From contig WRLP01000008.1 in assembly GCA_009777535.1 (NCBI GenBank), forward strand, positions 51,758-115,757: a stretch of DNA of 64,000 nt, in the 5' to 3' direction. The stretch is from Treponema sp. Lineage in GTDB: Bacteria; Spirochaetota; Spirochaetia; Treponematales; Breznakiellaceae. A model generated the notes under the pieces. It saw nothing but the letters and a program-made list of their open reading frames with translations. It was not told the origin of the DNA and did no database searches. Position numbers and translations under genes: made by a program. Positions 8,333-17,474 of this stretch are shown here, piece by piece; the first letter of the stretch is position 1, and each line of letters starts with the position of its first letter.

Positions 8333-10243
8333 ATGAATATAACAACATCACCCCGGATGATTCAAAAGAATGTCCGTGACTACCCAAACCTCACCGCCCA
8401 GTACAGCAAGAACGAAGCGGGGGATTTCCAGCCCACCACTTTTGCCGAAATGTACAGCGAGATTCTGGCCTATGCGGCGGGATTGCGCGAAGCCGGTATA
8501 AAGCGTGCAGATCATGTCGGCTTTATTTCGGATAACCGCAAAGAATGGCTTATCAGCTCCCTTGCCCTGCACTGCCTTGGCGCCGCTGATGTTCCCCGCG
8601 GCTGTGATTCTATGGCCGGTGAGCTGGCCTATATCCTTTCCTTCGGGGACTGCACCTCCGTAATACTGGAAAATGAAACCCAGCTTAAAAAGATTCTGTC
8701 AATACGCGCCCAGTGCCCGCAGATCAAAATGTTTATCATTATTGATAATGATTTTGACAAGGGGCCGTACCAGGCAGAGTTGTCTGGCATCAGGATACTT
8801 GGCTACAGGGAAATTATGGAAAGGGGGAAGACCCTTGGCGAAGAAGCGTCCATAGAGGCGGAGATCGAGCAGGGAAAGGCTGATGATCTTGCCACGATAA
8901 TTTTTACTTCCGGGACGACGGGCGAGCCCAAGGGCGTTATGCTGTCACACAAAAATATTCTGCACATTGCGGCTCATGCCCCGGTTGCCCTCGATAACAA
9001 GCCGGGGGAAATATGGCTTACGGTGCTGCCTGTCTGGCATTCCTTTGAGCGTGCCGTTCAGTACATCGCCCTTTATCCGGGCGGGGGCCTTGCCTACTCA
9101 AAGCCTGTCGGAAAAATTATGCTGGCGGACTGCCAAAAGGTAAGGCCGGTTTGGATGACATCAGTTCCCCGCATCTGGGAAGCCCTGCGCTCCGGCGTTT
9201 ACCGGAACGCGGCTTCGGGCAGCGCTGTGAAAAAGGCGCTGTTTAATTTCTTTGTGGCGGTTTCGGCCTTCCATGAAAAAATGAAGAATATGCTGAGGGG
9301 TAGAACACCTCAATTTACGAGGCGCATTGCGATCCTGGATATACTTGTTTCTTTTATTCCGTTTTTGCTCCTGTATCCCCTGCGCTGCCTTGGGAATATT
9401 CTTGTATTCGGGAAGATTAAGGCCATGCTTGGCGGACGCCTGAAGGCCGCGATTTCCGGCGGCGCGGCGCTGCCCGAAGCTGTGGATAAATTTTTTACCG
9501 CTGCAGGAGTTTTGGTTTTGGAAGGCTACGGCCTTACCGAAGCGGCGCCGGTATTGGCAGTGCGGCACTTCCACAATCCGGTTCCGGAAACCATCGGCCC
9601 TCCCTTCCCCGATATGGAAGTTGTTATCCGCAATCCTGAAACAGGAAAAGAAATGCCTCCGGGGGAAAAAGGCGTTCTCCATGCCCGCGGGGATCAGATT
9701 ATGCTGGGCTATTATAAGAAGCCGGAAGAAACCAAAAAGATTATCGACAGCGAAGGCTGGCTTGATTCAGGCGACATCGGACTGAAAACCTGGAAGGGAG
9801 AGATCAAATTAACCGGACGCGCCAAGGACACAATAGTCCTTCTGGGCGGCGAGAACATCGAGCCGGTTCCCATCGAAAACAAGATCCGCGATTCCGAATA
9901 TATCGATCATGCCATGGTAATCGGCCAGGATCAAAAGTATCTTGCAGCCCTTGTAGTTCCAAACCTTGAACGCATAGAAGCCTACGCAAAAGAAAATTCC
10001 ATCCCCTACATGGACGCCGAAAGCCTGACAAAACTTTCTGAAATCAGGGACTTTATCCAGTCGGAAATTACTATGCGGATAAACCAGAAAGCCGGTTTCC
10101 GCGGCTTCGAGATGATCTTCCGTTCGCTGGTCTTACCGAAACCATTCGAGCCGGGGATAGAGCTTTCCGGCAAGCAGGATTACAAACGCCATGTAATTAT
10201 GGAAATGTACAAGAAGGAAATCGCGGAACTTTTTTCTGAATAG
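8333..10243 (+). CDS. fadD: Long-chain acyl-CoA synthetase (AMP-forming)
   Basis: A 636-residue ANL-superfamily ligase that activates fatty acids through an acyl-adenylate to acyl-CoA. The P-loop-like AMP motif FTSGTTGEPKG is near residues 197-207, the GYGLTEAAP motif near 400, and the D-SGDIG / hinge region near 480-500. A hydrophobic stretch about 335-360 suggests membrane contact, as in other bacterial and eukaryotic long-chain ligases. Length is typical. Substrate chain length cannot be read from sequence. The gene is a single unit with its own promoter and converges on ssnA with a 9-base gap. Confidence 0.9.
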   Translation: MNITTSPRMIQKNVRDYPNLTAQYSKNEAGDFQPTTFAEMYSEILAYAAGLREAGIKRADHVGFISDNRKEWLISSLALHCLGAADVPRGCDSMAGELAYILSFGDCTSVILENETQLKKILSIRAQCPQIKMFIIIDNDFDKGPYQAELSGIRILGYREIMERGKTLGEEASIEAEIEQGKADDLATIIFTSGTTGEPKGVMLSHKNILHIAAHAPVALDNKPGEIWLTVLPVWHSFERAVQYIALYPGGGLAYSKPVGKIMLADCQKVRPVWMTSVPRIWEALRSGVYRNAASGSAVKKALFNFFVAVSAFHEKMKNMLRGRTPQFTRRIAILDILVSFIPFLLLYPLRCLGNILVFGKIKAMLGGRLKAAISGGAALPEAVDKFFTAAGVLVLEGYGLTEAAPVLAVRHFHNPVPETIGPPFPDMEVVIRNPETGKEMPPGEKGVLHARGDQIMLGYYKKPEETKKIIDSEGWLDSGDIGLKTWKGEIKLTGRAKDTIVLLGGENIEPVPIENKIRDSEYIDHAMVIGQDQKYLAALVVPNLERIEAYAKENSIPYMDAESLTKLSEIRDFIQSEITMRINQKAGFRGFEMIFRSLVLPKPFEPGIELSGKQDYKRHVIMEMYKKEIAELFSE

Positions 10244-10252
10244 GGGGTGCTC

Positions 10253-11581
10253 TTATATGCGCTCCCAGAGTTTTTTTGCATGTTCCCTGGATTTTGCCAA
10301 AAGTTCTTCTTCATCAATATTGATCAATGCTCTGTCGCGCATAACAATTTTGCCGTTGATGATTGTCGTGTTCACATGACGGCCGGAAATTCCAAAAAGG
10401 ATATGGCTGTTGATCGTTTCGGCATTGACTTCGGTGGGGCCGCTGTAATCGGCGATTACTATATCAGCATAATGATCCTTTGCGATTACTCCGAGCTTCC
10501 CCCTTATAAGGCGCTCCATAATTTTTTTATTGTTTTCAAATAACATTGCCGGCGGCTCGCCCCATGCAACAGAGGGAAGGGCTCTTGCGTGTTTATGGAG
10601 GATCGCGGCAGTCTTGTAAGATTCCAAAACATCAGCTGCATAGCCGTCCGTTCCCATTCCGACAAGCACTCCCTTTTTAATCATTTCCAGAACCGGAGAT
10701 ACCCCGACCGCATTCGCCATATTTGACTGGGGATTATGCACAACTGCAACGCCGCTTTCCTTTAATAAATACAATTCCTCTTCTGTAATATGAATACAGT
10801 GAACTGCGATGGATTTTTTCGACAGTATGCCGTGTTTATACAGCCGCTCAATTACACGCATTCCATATTTTGATATTGAATCGATAACGTCTTCGATTCC
10901 CTCTGCGGCGTGAATGTGAAAACCTATTCCGGCCAGATCGGCCGCTTCGACGCATTTTTTCAGAGTTTTATCACTGATTGTCATTTGTGCATGCATGCCG
11001 AACAGGGAAGTGATCATGTCGTCTTTTTGTTCCCTGCAGTATTTTGCAAAATTAAAGTTTTCTTTTATACCTTCGTCCGCTATCTGCTCTCCGTCTCTGT
11101 CGGACACTTCATAACAGAGGTTGCTGCGTATGCCGAAAAGTTTTGCCGCTTCGGCTATTTTGAAAAGACTGCCTGCTGCCGCAAAAGGGCTGGCATGATG
11201 ATCAATTACCGAGGTTACCCCGCTGCGTATCTGGTCAATCATCGGGGCGGCACAGCTATAGTAGACATCTTCCAGTGTCAGCTTTTTATCCAGCCTCCAC
11301 CAGAGACCGGAGAGCACTTCGCCGAAGGTGGTTGCGGGCTTTCCACCAAGGTTTATGCCGCGCGCAAATGTCGAATAATAGTGCATGTGGGTATTGATAA
11401 AGCCCGGCATTACAATTTTTCCCTTTGCATCGATAAATTCCGCTTTGGGATATTTTTTACAAAGCGCCTGGCTGTCTCCGACTTCTTTTATAAGGTTTTC
11501 ATTGATGACGATCGCACCGTTTTCCAAAAACGGACATGCATTATCTCTTGTAATTATTTTTCCGTTTCCGATCAGAAGCAT
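10253..11581 (-). CDS. ssnA: SsnA-type amidohydrolase
   Basis: A 442-residue metal-dependent amidohydrolase of the SsnA/guanine-deaminase-like group. The metal-site motifs are visible in order: GFINTHMHYYS (HxH, about residue 65), SVIDHHAS, HIHAAEG, AVHCIHI and GTDGYAADV with the late catalytic Asp. Residue pattern and length fit the family, which acts on cyclic amidines in purine breakdown. It lies 11 bases after ygfK on the same strand. ssnA and ygfK occur together in known anaerobic purine and uric-acid degradation clusters. No xanthine-dehydrogenase-like, hyuA or ygeW/X/Y gene is visible here, so any such pathway would need genes elsewhere. Confidence 0.88.
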   Translation of the reverse strand: MLLIGNGKIITRDNACPFLENGAIVINENLIKEVGDSQALCKKYPKAEFIDAKGKIVMPGFINTHMHYYSTFARGINLGGKPATTFGEVLSGLWWRLDKKLTLEDVYYSCAAPMIDQIRSGVTSVIDHHASPFAAAGSLFKIAEAAKLFGIRSNLCYEVSDRDGEQIADEGIKENFNFAKYCREQKDDMITSLFGMHAQMTISDKTLKKCVEAADLAGIGFHIHAAEGIEDVIDSISKYGMRVIERLYKHGILSKKSIAVHCIHITEEELYLLKESGVAVVHNPQSNMANAVGVSPVLEMIKKGVLVGMGTDGYAADVLESYKTAAILHKHARALPSVAWGEPPAMLFENNKKIMERLIRGKLGVIAKDHYADIVIADYSGPTEVNAETINSHILFGISGRHVNTTIINGKIVMRDRALINIDEEELLAKSREHAKKLWERI

Positions 11582-11592
11582 GATGGGTTCTC

Positions 11593-14500
11593 CTATTTGT
11601 TAAGATAATCGTATTTACCTTCCAGAGCGGTGATTATGGAAATCCATTGGGCCGGAATGATGTTTTCTTCCATACGGCAGTCCACGATGGATTTATCTTC
11701 CATGCGCAGTTTGTAAAAGCCCCTGCCGGTTTTAAGAAAACCTGGATTTTCGCTGTCGTTAAAGCACTCTTCATTCATGAAAACCGTGAATTTTTCCCTG
11801 TATGGTTTACCGGCGTACGGACAGAAAGTGGCGCAGTTGCCGCATTCATTGCACAGCCTGTCGATGTGAACGATTTGACGGCTTCCGCCGGCCATAACCG
11901 AAACATTGGCGCGGTTCGGGCATACATCGGCACATATTTCGCATAACGCATCGCACTTCAGGCAGCGGTAGCCGTCTGTATTATCCGGCATGGCCTCCAT
12001 GAGGATTCCCTTCTTTAGATACAGCATGTCGAAATCGGCATTGGCCGGGGCAGGCGCGGCTTCTGTCGAAAAGTCCGCTTCAATGCCCAGTTTACACAGT
12101 ATATCCGCCGCGGCGGCCTTTCCGTCGGCGATGGCCTTGACCACAGTTGCGGCGCCCTTTCTGCAATCACCGGCGGCATATACGCCGGGAAGGGAGCTTT
12201 CCCTGTTGGCGCCGGTTATCGGGCGGCTCCTGTCGTCAAGTTGTACATTGTTAGCCGTAAAAATACCGCTGTCGACTCTTGCGCCGACCGCGCCGATCAC
12301 TGTATCAAAGCGCAGTTCTCTTTTTCCGCCGGTTTTTTCGACGCCGCGGCGGCCTTTAGCGTCAAATTCACCCAGACGCATAACCTCGCAGCGAAGTATT
12401 CCATTTTCGTAGGATTCCGGCGACAATAGTTCAATTATTTCAACACCGTCATCCAGAGCCAATTCCTGCTCTGCATGTTGGGCGGGCATAAACTCCCTTG
12501 TGCGCCGGTAAACAATTGTTACGGCCTGCACGCCCTTGTTCCGCTTCGCAGCCCTGGCGCAGTCCATCGCAACATCTCCGCCGCCTATTACCGCGACATT
12601 TTTTCCAAGTTCAAGATTGTATTCTGTTTTTTTGGAATCTTCCAGGAAACGCAGGGCGCCGATGATATTCTCCTGCCCCTGTTTTACAGGAGAGGCCCCC
12701 TCTTTCCATGCGCCGAAGGCGAGTATGATAAAATCGTGTTTATTTTTGAGTTCCTCTATCGAAAAGTTTTCCAGCGCGTTAAAAATAAATTCCACGCCGA
12801 GTTTTTCCGCTATCCTGTAATCTTTCATTATCGCTTCTTCGGAAATTCTGAAAGACGGTATCGCATATTGAACAATGCCATACGGCCCGGGGCGCCTTTC
12901 ATAAACTGTTACGGGCACTCCATTACGGCGTAAAAACACGGCCGCCGCAATACCGGCCGGCCCGGCTCCGATTATACCGGTTGATTTTCTTGTTTTTACT
13001 GCAGGGGGATCAATTGATGAAATAAAGGCTTCCTGGGCATTTGCCGCCGCCATGAGTTTGGCTCTTCTTATCTGCAGGGGATCATCGCAGCTGTTTCTGG
13101 TGCAGCTATGCTGGCACTGGTGATCGCAGATAGTTCCGGTAATTGTCGGGGCGGTATTGTCTGCGGCAATGATCCTGAACGCTTTTTCATAGTCGCCCCC
13201 GGCGACGGCGGCAAGGTACTCGGGAACATTTTGATTTATGGGGCAGCCCTGGTCTGTTGCGGAGCCGGCCATGCATGGTGCGGTAAAGCAGTCAAACAGG
13301 GGAATGGGGCGGGGTGTATATGAAGCCGTTCCGTTCTGGTGGTATTCTTTGCGGTACCTTTTCATTTGCGGCAGTGCTTCAGCTAACGCATCAAGGGCTT
13401 TAACATTGATGCCGCCGTCCATACCGGCAAGGGTTCTTTCGGCAAGTTCGGCAAGCTGGCACAGCCTTTCATAGCCGCCGCTTTTCAGGATTGTGGTGGC
13501 GGCAGTAACCGGCCTGATTCCGGTTTTTAGAATCTGTTCCAAATTGAAAAAATCTGCGCCGCCTGAAAAAGAAACAGGAAGCTCTCCGTTAAAGGCTTTT
13601 GAAAGTTTGGCCGCCGCGGTAATGGAAAGCGGGAACAGCGCACGGCCGGACATATACATTTCTTCGCCGGGCAGCTCGTTTTGTTTTATCTGTACGGGGA
13701 ATGTATTAGTAAGTTTGACCCCGAAAGTGAGATTTTGCTCCGCTGCTGTTTTTTTCAGGCGGCGCATCATGGCAGCCGCATCATCGAACTGCAAATCGTT
13801 GTTAAAGTGATGGTCATCAAAGGAAATATGCGTATAACCCATTTTGTTAAGCAGTTCCCTGGCAGTTTCATAACCCAAAAGCGTGGGGTTGCATTTTATA
13901 AAGGTGTGCAGTTTTTTTTCTGTAATTAAATACTCCGCGATTTTTTCAATTTCTTCGCGCGGGCAGCCGTGAAGGGTAGAAAGGGTAATGCTGCTGCAGA
14001 CAACCGGGAAAATATTATCGAGGTCTTTTTTCGTGAAATTTTTATAGGATCTTATATTAGCCGCAATGTGTTTATAACATTGCTTCCATATTTCAGTTTT
14101 CCGCCCGTCTTTTAATCCTTCGATGAAAGAATCGATTTTTTCCGATTTGATTCCTTCCAGGCTATATCCCGCACTCATGTTAAAAACAAAATCACAATTA
14201 TCCGAAATGCCGAATTCTTTTGAATATAAATGCAGCAAGAACCATGCCTTGATGTATTCTTCCATTGCCTGGACGACGGTAAGCTCGGTAGACCATTCCA
14301 CATTGTAGCCCTCGTCGCGCGCATTAATGCACGGCCTGGAAATGGCTTTGCGCAGCTGCTCGCCGTCCATCTCCTGCACGGTTTTTAGCTCGATAAAACG
14401 TGCGCCGGCAAGATATGCGGCAAGTATATTCTGCGCAAGCTGAGAGTGGGGGCCGGCTGCAGGGCCAAGGGGAGAGCTGATCTTCGCGCCAAAGATTTCC

Positions 14501-14634
14501 GTGCGCGCGGCATCCGCCGCCGGACGGTAGAATTTCTCTTTACGGATGCCGAATACCGAACCCTGGCTGTTATATTCCCTGTCTGCCCAGCCGGCCAGCG
14601 CGGAAAACGGGAGAGGATACATTAGTTCACTCAT
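11593..14634 (-). CDS. ygfK: YgfK-type iron-sulfur flavoprotein (putative selenate reductase subunit)
   Basis: About 1013 residues in three parts. The N-terminal 450 residues resemble a dihydroorotate-dehydrogenase-like barrel. A GltD-like module follows, with a Cys-rich segment (CTAPCMAG, CDHQCQHSCTR), FAD motif GIIGAGPAGIAA, a second dinucleotide motif VIGGGDVAMDCARAA, and PGVYAAGDC. The C-terminus carries two [4Fe-4S] clusters (CEICADVCP and CNECGNCATFCP). This is the full YgfK architecture. Such proteins are linked to reductive steps in purine degradation; the selenate name is historical. ATG 14634 (MSELMYPL) matches the family start better than the GTG at 14649; neither has a good ribosome binding site. 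ssnA follows after 11 bases. Confidence 0.9.
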   Translation of the reverse strand: MSELMYPLPFSALAGWADREYNSQGSVFGIRKEKFYRPAADAARTEIFGAKISSPLGPAAGPHSQLAQNILAAYLAGARFIELKTVQEMDGEQLRKAISRPCINARDEGYNVEWSTELTVVQAMEEYIKAWFLLHLYSKEFGISDNCDFVFNMSAGYSLEGIKSEKIDSFIEGLKDGRKTEIWKQCYKHIAANIRSYKNFTKKDLDNIFPVVCSSITLSTLHGCPREEIEKIAEYLITEKKLHTFIKCNPTLLGYETARELLNKMGYTHISFDDHHFNNDLQFDDAAAMMRRLKKTAAEQNLTFGVKLTNTFPVQIKQNELPGEEMYMSGRALFPLSITAAAKLSKAFNGELPVSFSGGADFFNLEQILKTGIRPVTAATTILKSGGYERLCQLAELAERTLAGMDGGINVKALDALAEALPQMKRYRKEYHQNGTASYTPRPIPLFDCFTAPCMAGSATDQGCPINQNVPEYLAAVAGGDYEKAFRIIAADNTAPTITGTICDHQCQHSCTRNSCDDPLQIRRAKLMAAANAQEAFISSIDPPAVKTRKSTGIIGAGPAGIAAAVFLRRNGVPVTVYERRPGPYGIVQYAIPSFRISEEAIMKDYRIAEKLGVEFIFNALENFSIEELKNKHDFIILAFGAWKEGASPVKQGQENIIGALRFLEDSKKTEYNLELGKNVAVIGGGDVAMDCARAAKRNKGVQAVTIVYRRTREFMPAQHAEQELALDDGVEIIELLSPESYENGILRCEVMRLGEFDAKGRRGVEKTGGKRELRFDTVIGAVGARVDSGIFTANNVQLDDRSRPITGANRESSLPGVYAAGDCRKGAATVVKAIADGKAAAADILCKLGIEADFSTEAAPAPANADFDMLYLKKGILMEAMPDNTDGYRCLKCDALCEICADVCPNRANVSVMAGGSRQIVHIDRLCNECGNCATFCPYAGKPYREKFTVFMNEECFNDSENPGFLKTGRGFYKLRMEDKSIVDCRMEENIIPAQWISIITALEGKYDYLNK

Positions 14635-14696
14635 GTAATATTTATACACCCGAATAACCGAAAAGGCAAATATGGGAGTATTTTCCCGGCGCCCCC

Positions 14697-14725
14697 TTTA
14701 CAATTCTTCCGTTTTTTGCTATAAG
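14697..14725 (+). promoter_or_regulatory. Candidate sigma-70 promoter of rpmB
   Basis: TTTACA (14697-14702) and TATAAG (14720-14725) are separated by 17 bases. About 42 bases remain to the rpmB ATG, including the AAGGAAGGA ribosome binding site. Position and boxes fit a strong housekeeping promoter. Confidence 0.6.
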
Positions 14726-14767
14726 ATAAACAGTATTTGCGCCCACAGGGCTTTAAGGAAGGATAAA

Positions 14768-14959
14768 ATGTCAAGAACCTGCGAAATTTGCGGAAAACAT
14801 ACGATCACCGGCAACAAGGTCAGCCATGCCAAAAACCGCACCCGCCGGACATGGAAGCCCAATCTGCTGAAGGTAAAGACCGAAATCGGCGGAACTACCA
14901 TGTCTGTAAAGGTGTGCGCCCGCTGCCTCAGGAGCGACTATATTACAAAAAAAGTGTAG
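14768..14959 (+). CDS. rpmB: 50S ribosomal protein L28
   Basis: A 63-residue basic protein of the large ribosomal subunit. It begins [11 protein letters not shown] and has the conserved [16 protein letters not shown] stretch followed by VCARCLRS. The paired CxxC motifs at 5-8 and 51-54 mark a zinc-binding form of L28. The start at 14768 is fixed by AAGGAAGGA seven bases upstream and by family alignment; the frame is open further upstream without meaning. The next gene starts three bases after the stop. Confidence 0.96.
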   Translation: MSRTCEICGKHTITGNKVSHAKNRTRRTWKPNLLKVKTEIGGTTMSVKVCARCLRSDYITKKV

Positions 14960-14962
14960 CCC

Positions 14963-15526
14963 ATGGCAGATCCCGAGCTTGTTCAGACGCTGGACTATAT
15001 ACTTAACCGCAGTGATGAAAACTCGATTGAGGTATTGGCGGAGGCGGTTGTAAGGAGGCGGCGGGATATTTCCATGTTCGGCGCACTGGTCAACATGCCA
15101 GACCCGCAGCAGATGGCCAAAGAAATGACCGAAAAGATCAACACCGGAATCGGGGCTACAATAGAAACCCTGAAAACTTCTGTCTGGGAAATGACGGCGC
15201 GGCTTATAAGGCAGGAAGCGCCGGATTTAAGTGAGGAGCAGGTTGAAGAACTGTGCCGCGCCTGGATGCCCGATCCCGGAAACAAATCCAAAGCCCCCAA
15301 AGACCTGATGTTTTCCATGGTAGAGCAGTTTGTTTCATTCTCCCGCGGGTTAATGGACAAAAGAATAGAAAAAAATCTGAGGGAAGAGCTGGGTGCATGG
15401 CCGCAGCGTTACTGGAAAATATTCACTCCGGCTATCCGTGCAATCATAACTGATTTTCTGAAAGACAGGATAACCGAAGAAGAATATCATTCAAAAATAA
15501 AAATGGCCATGGAAGTTATCCAGTAG
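14963..15526 (+). CDS. Hypothetical protein cotranscribed with rpmB
   Basis: A 187-residue, largely helical, charged protein without signal or membrane span. Its N-terminal third is an amphipathic stretch with an RRRRD cluster near residues 31-35; the C-terminal half is Lys/Arg/Glu-rich and contains several conserved-looking Trp residues. I recognise no domain. It begins three bases after rpmB, so the two share a transcript. It converges on potD. Confidence 0.75.
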   Translation: MADPELVQTLDYILNRSDENSIEVLAEAVVRRRRDISMFGALVNMPDPQQMAKEMTEKINTGIGATIETLKTSVWEMTARLIRQEAPDLSEEQVEELCRAWMPDPGNKSKAPKDLMFSMVEQFVSFSRGLMDKRIEKNLREELGAWPQRYWKIFTPAIRAIITDFLKDRITEEEYHSKIKMAMEVIQ

Positions 15527-15531
15527 GCCGA

Positions 15532-16554
15532 TCACTGTCCTGCGCGAATTGAGTTAAACCAGATATTGTTATACACATCAAGATCCGGCCCAAGATCTTC
15601 TTTTAGCTCTGTGTCCAGCAGTTCCTCGTATGTATACCAGGACTCGCCGGTTTTCAGCAGCCGTGCGGGAACATTGACTGTCGCGGGAAAGCCCCATTCA
15701 TCTGCAAACTCAGCGTAAATTTCCGGACGGTGGATAAAGTTGATAAACTTGTGTGCCAACTCGACTTTTTTGGATCCTTTCAGAATGCACATGCTGTCGA
15801 TGTAGGACGAGCCACCTTCCTTTGGAATATAGAAGTAAGTGTCCCTTATCAGCGCTGGGTTGTCGAAAATTTCCTCGAATACATTTTCCGGGTAACCGTG
15901 GACAACCCAGAAATCTCCGTTGGCGTATCCTTTCCCAAAGGATTCTGCGTCGAATTTTACAAGGTTCGGCTTCCATGAATTGTTAATAAGGTTTTGAGCT
16001 GCCAGAAGGTGCGTTGTATCCTTGGAGTTTACCGAGTACCCAAGAAAGGAGAGGGCGGCTCCCATCACCTCGCGCATGTCGTCTAACATTGTCATTCTGT
16101 TGCGCAGATCGTCCCTGGCGAAGATTGACCAGCTTTCCTCAAAAACGGGAACCTTGGAAGTGTTGACAACAACGCCTGCGGCGCCGAAGTAATAGGGCAC
16201 CGAGTATTCCATTTCCGGATCGTATGTTGTTCTTTCAAGCACCAGCGGATCGATATGAACAATGTTGGGAACAAGTGATTTGTCGATTTTTTCAAACATA
16301 TCCTGATTTATCATGATTGATACAAAATCCCCGGTCGGGAAAACAATATCGTATCCCTTGCCGCCTGCCTTTAATTTGGCGTACATTTCTTCGTTGGAAT
16401 TGAATTCATCGTACTTTACCGAAACATCGAATTCTTTTTCGAATTTTTCAATTACAGACTCCGGCGTATAGTATGCCCAGTTATAGATGTATAACTTTTC
16501 CTTGCATCCGCACAGAAAAACAAGGCAGGCGATTATTATGCCCATTTTTTTCAT
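15532..16554 (-). CDS. potD: Spermidine/putrescine-binding lipoprotein PotD
   Basis: A 340-residue periplasmic substrate-binding lipoprotein. The signal ends in lipobox VFLCGC, and the mature protein starts with KLYIYNWAYYTPES, the family signature (L-YNW-Y). Later landmarks are GYDIVFPTGDFV, GAAGVVVN and YIPKEGGSSYIDSM. The start is fixed by CAGGAGGAAGCT directly before ATG 16554; the open frame further upstream is not coding. It is the last gene of the potA-potB-potC-potD operon, 47 bases after potC. Treponema pallidum has the same operon with PotD as TP0655, so uptake of polyamines is a safe role. Confidence 0.95.
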   Translation of the reverse strand: MKKMGIIIACLVFLCGCKEKLYIYNWAYYTPESVIEKFEKEFDVSVKYDEFNSNEEMYAKLKAGGKGYDIVFPTGDFVSIMINQDMFEKIDKSLVPNIVHIDPLVLERTTYDPEMEYSVPYYFGAAGVVVNTSKVPVFEESWSIFARDDLRNRMTMLDDMREVMGAALSFLGYSVNSKDTTHLLAAQNLINNSWKPNLVKFDAESFGKGYANGDFWVVHGYPENVFEEIFDNPALIRDTYFYIPKEGGSSYIDSMCILKGSKKVELAHKFINFIHRPEIYAEFADEWGFPATVNVPARLLKTGESWYTYEELLDTELKEDLGPDLDVYNNIWFNSIRAGQ

Positions 16555-16601
16555 AGCTTCCTCCTGATGTTGAAACCCACATGGTTCCAAAAAAAATAGA
16601 T

Positions 16602-17474
16602 TTATTTGGCAGCGATGTATTTCAGAAAATTTCTTAATACAATCGTAAGGCCTACAGTTCCAAGGATCATCACTACCGAAAGAGCGCTGACCACAGGTGT
16701 AATTCCGCCGCGGCGGGTAATTGCCGAATAAATAAAGATCGGCAGTGTCGAAGAGCCGGGCCCCGCGACAAAAAAAGTTATTACAAAATCCTCGAGAGAC
16801 AGGGTGATTGCCGTTAAAAAACCTGATATGATGCCGGGCATGCAAATCGGCAGTGTTACCCTCATTAAAGTCTGCTTTTCATTCGCTCCAAGATCGCCGG
16901 CAGCCTCGATTATCGAAAAATCAAATTCATCAAGCCTTGCCATCACCATAAGGAAAACAAAGGGAAGGTTGAAAGTGGTGTGGGCGACAAAAATTGTAAA
17001 CAAACCAAGGGGAAGGCCGATACCGGCGAAAAAAATCGAAAGGGAGACGCCAATAATGATTTCGGGCAGTATCATTGGCAGAAAGGAAATTGTTTGTACA
17101 TAGGCGCGCAGCTTAAAACGGTACCAGTTAATGCCGATAGCGCCGATTGTGCCGATAACGGTGGCCGCCGCCGCCGAAGAAATGGCGATTATTATGCTGT
17201 TTCGAAATGCCCACCAGAGTTCCCGCGATCTAAGGAGCTGGGAATACCAGCGCAGCGAAAAACCCGTCCAGTTCATGCTGGTGGAGGAGTTAAATGAATA
17301 GAAAATTAATACAACAAGCGGCATAAAAAGAAAGATGATGGCTACCCAAAAAACAGTTTGAGAAAACGAAAATTGTCTGCGGTATGCGCGCCGTGCATGG
17401 CGGGCGGCTTCACCGTGAGTCTTGCTCGGTTTGGCGGCGGCAATCGCGTTTTTGATAATATCAGGATATTTCAA
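16602..17474 (-). CDS. potC: Spermidine/putrescine ABC transporter permease PotC
   Basis: A 290-residue inner-membrane permease with about six predicted membrane helices, the first near residues 40-60. The EAA loop that contacts the ATPase is clear (EAAGDLGANEKQTLMRVTLP, about residues 190-210). It is one of the two membrane subunits of the polyamine transporter. Its start overlaps the potB stop by four bases, so translation is probably coupled. The N-terminal 35 residues are longer and more basic than usual for PotC. Confidence 0.93.
   Translation of the reverse strand: MKYPDIIKNAIAAAKPSKTHGEAARHARRAYRRQFSFSQTVFWVAIIFLFMPLVVLIFYSFNSSTSMNWTGFSLRWYSQLLRSRELWWAFRNSIIIAISSAAAATVIGTIGAIGINWYRFKLRAYVQTISFLPMILPEIIIGVSLSIFFAGIGLPLGLFTIFVAHTTFNLPFVFLMVMARLDEFDFSIIEAAGDLGANEKQTLMRVTLPICMPGIISGFLTAITLSLEDFVITFFVAGPGSSTLPIFIYSAITRRGGITPVVSALSVVMILGTVGLTIVLRNFLKYIAAK

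Noticed and set aside
10910..11608. 232-codon plus-strand frame opposite ssnA
   Set aside because: Mirror frame of the amidohydrolase; composition follows the complementary codons.
12475..12933. 152-codon plus-strand frame opposite ygfK
   Set aside because: Antisense to a well-defined flavoprotein domain; no ribosome binding site and no known motif.
11593..14634. Selenoprotein or SECIS in ygfK
   Set aside because: The frame has no internal TGA, and the selenate-reductase name does not imply selenocysteine.
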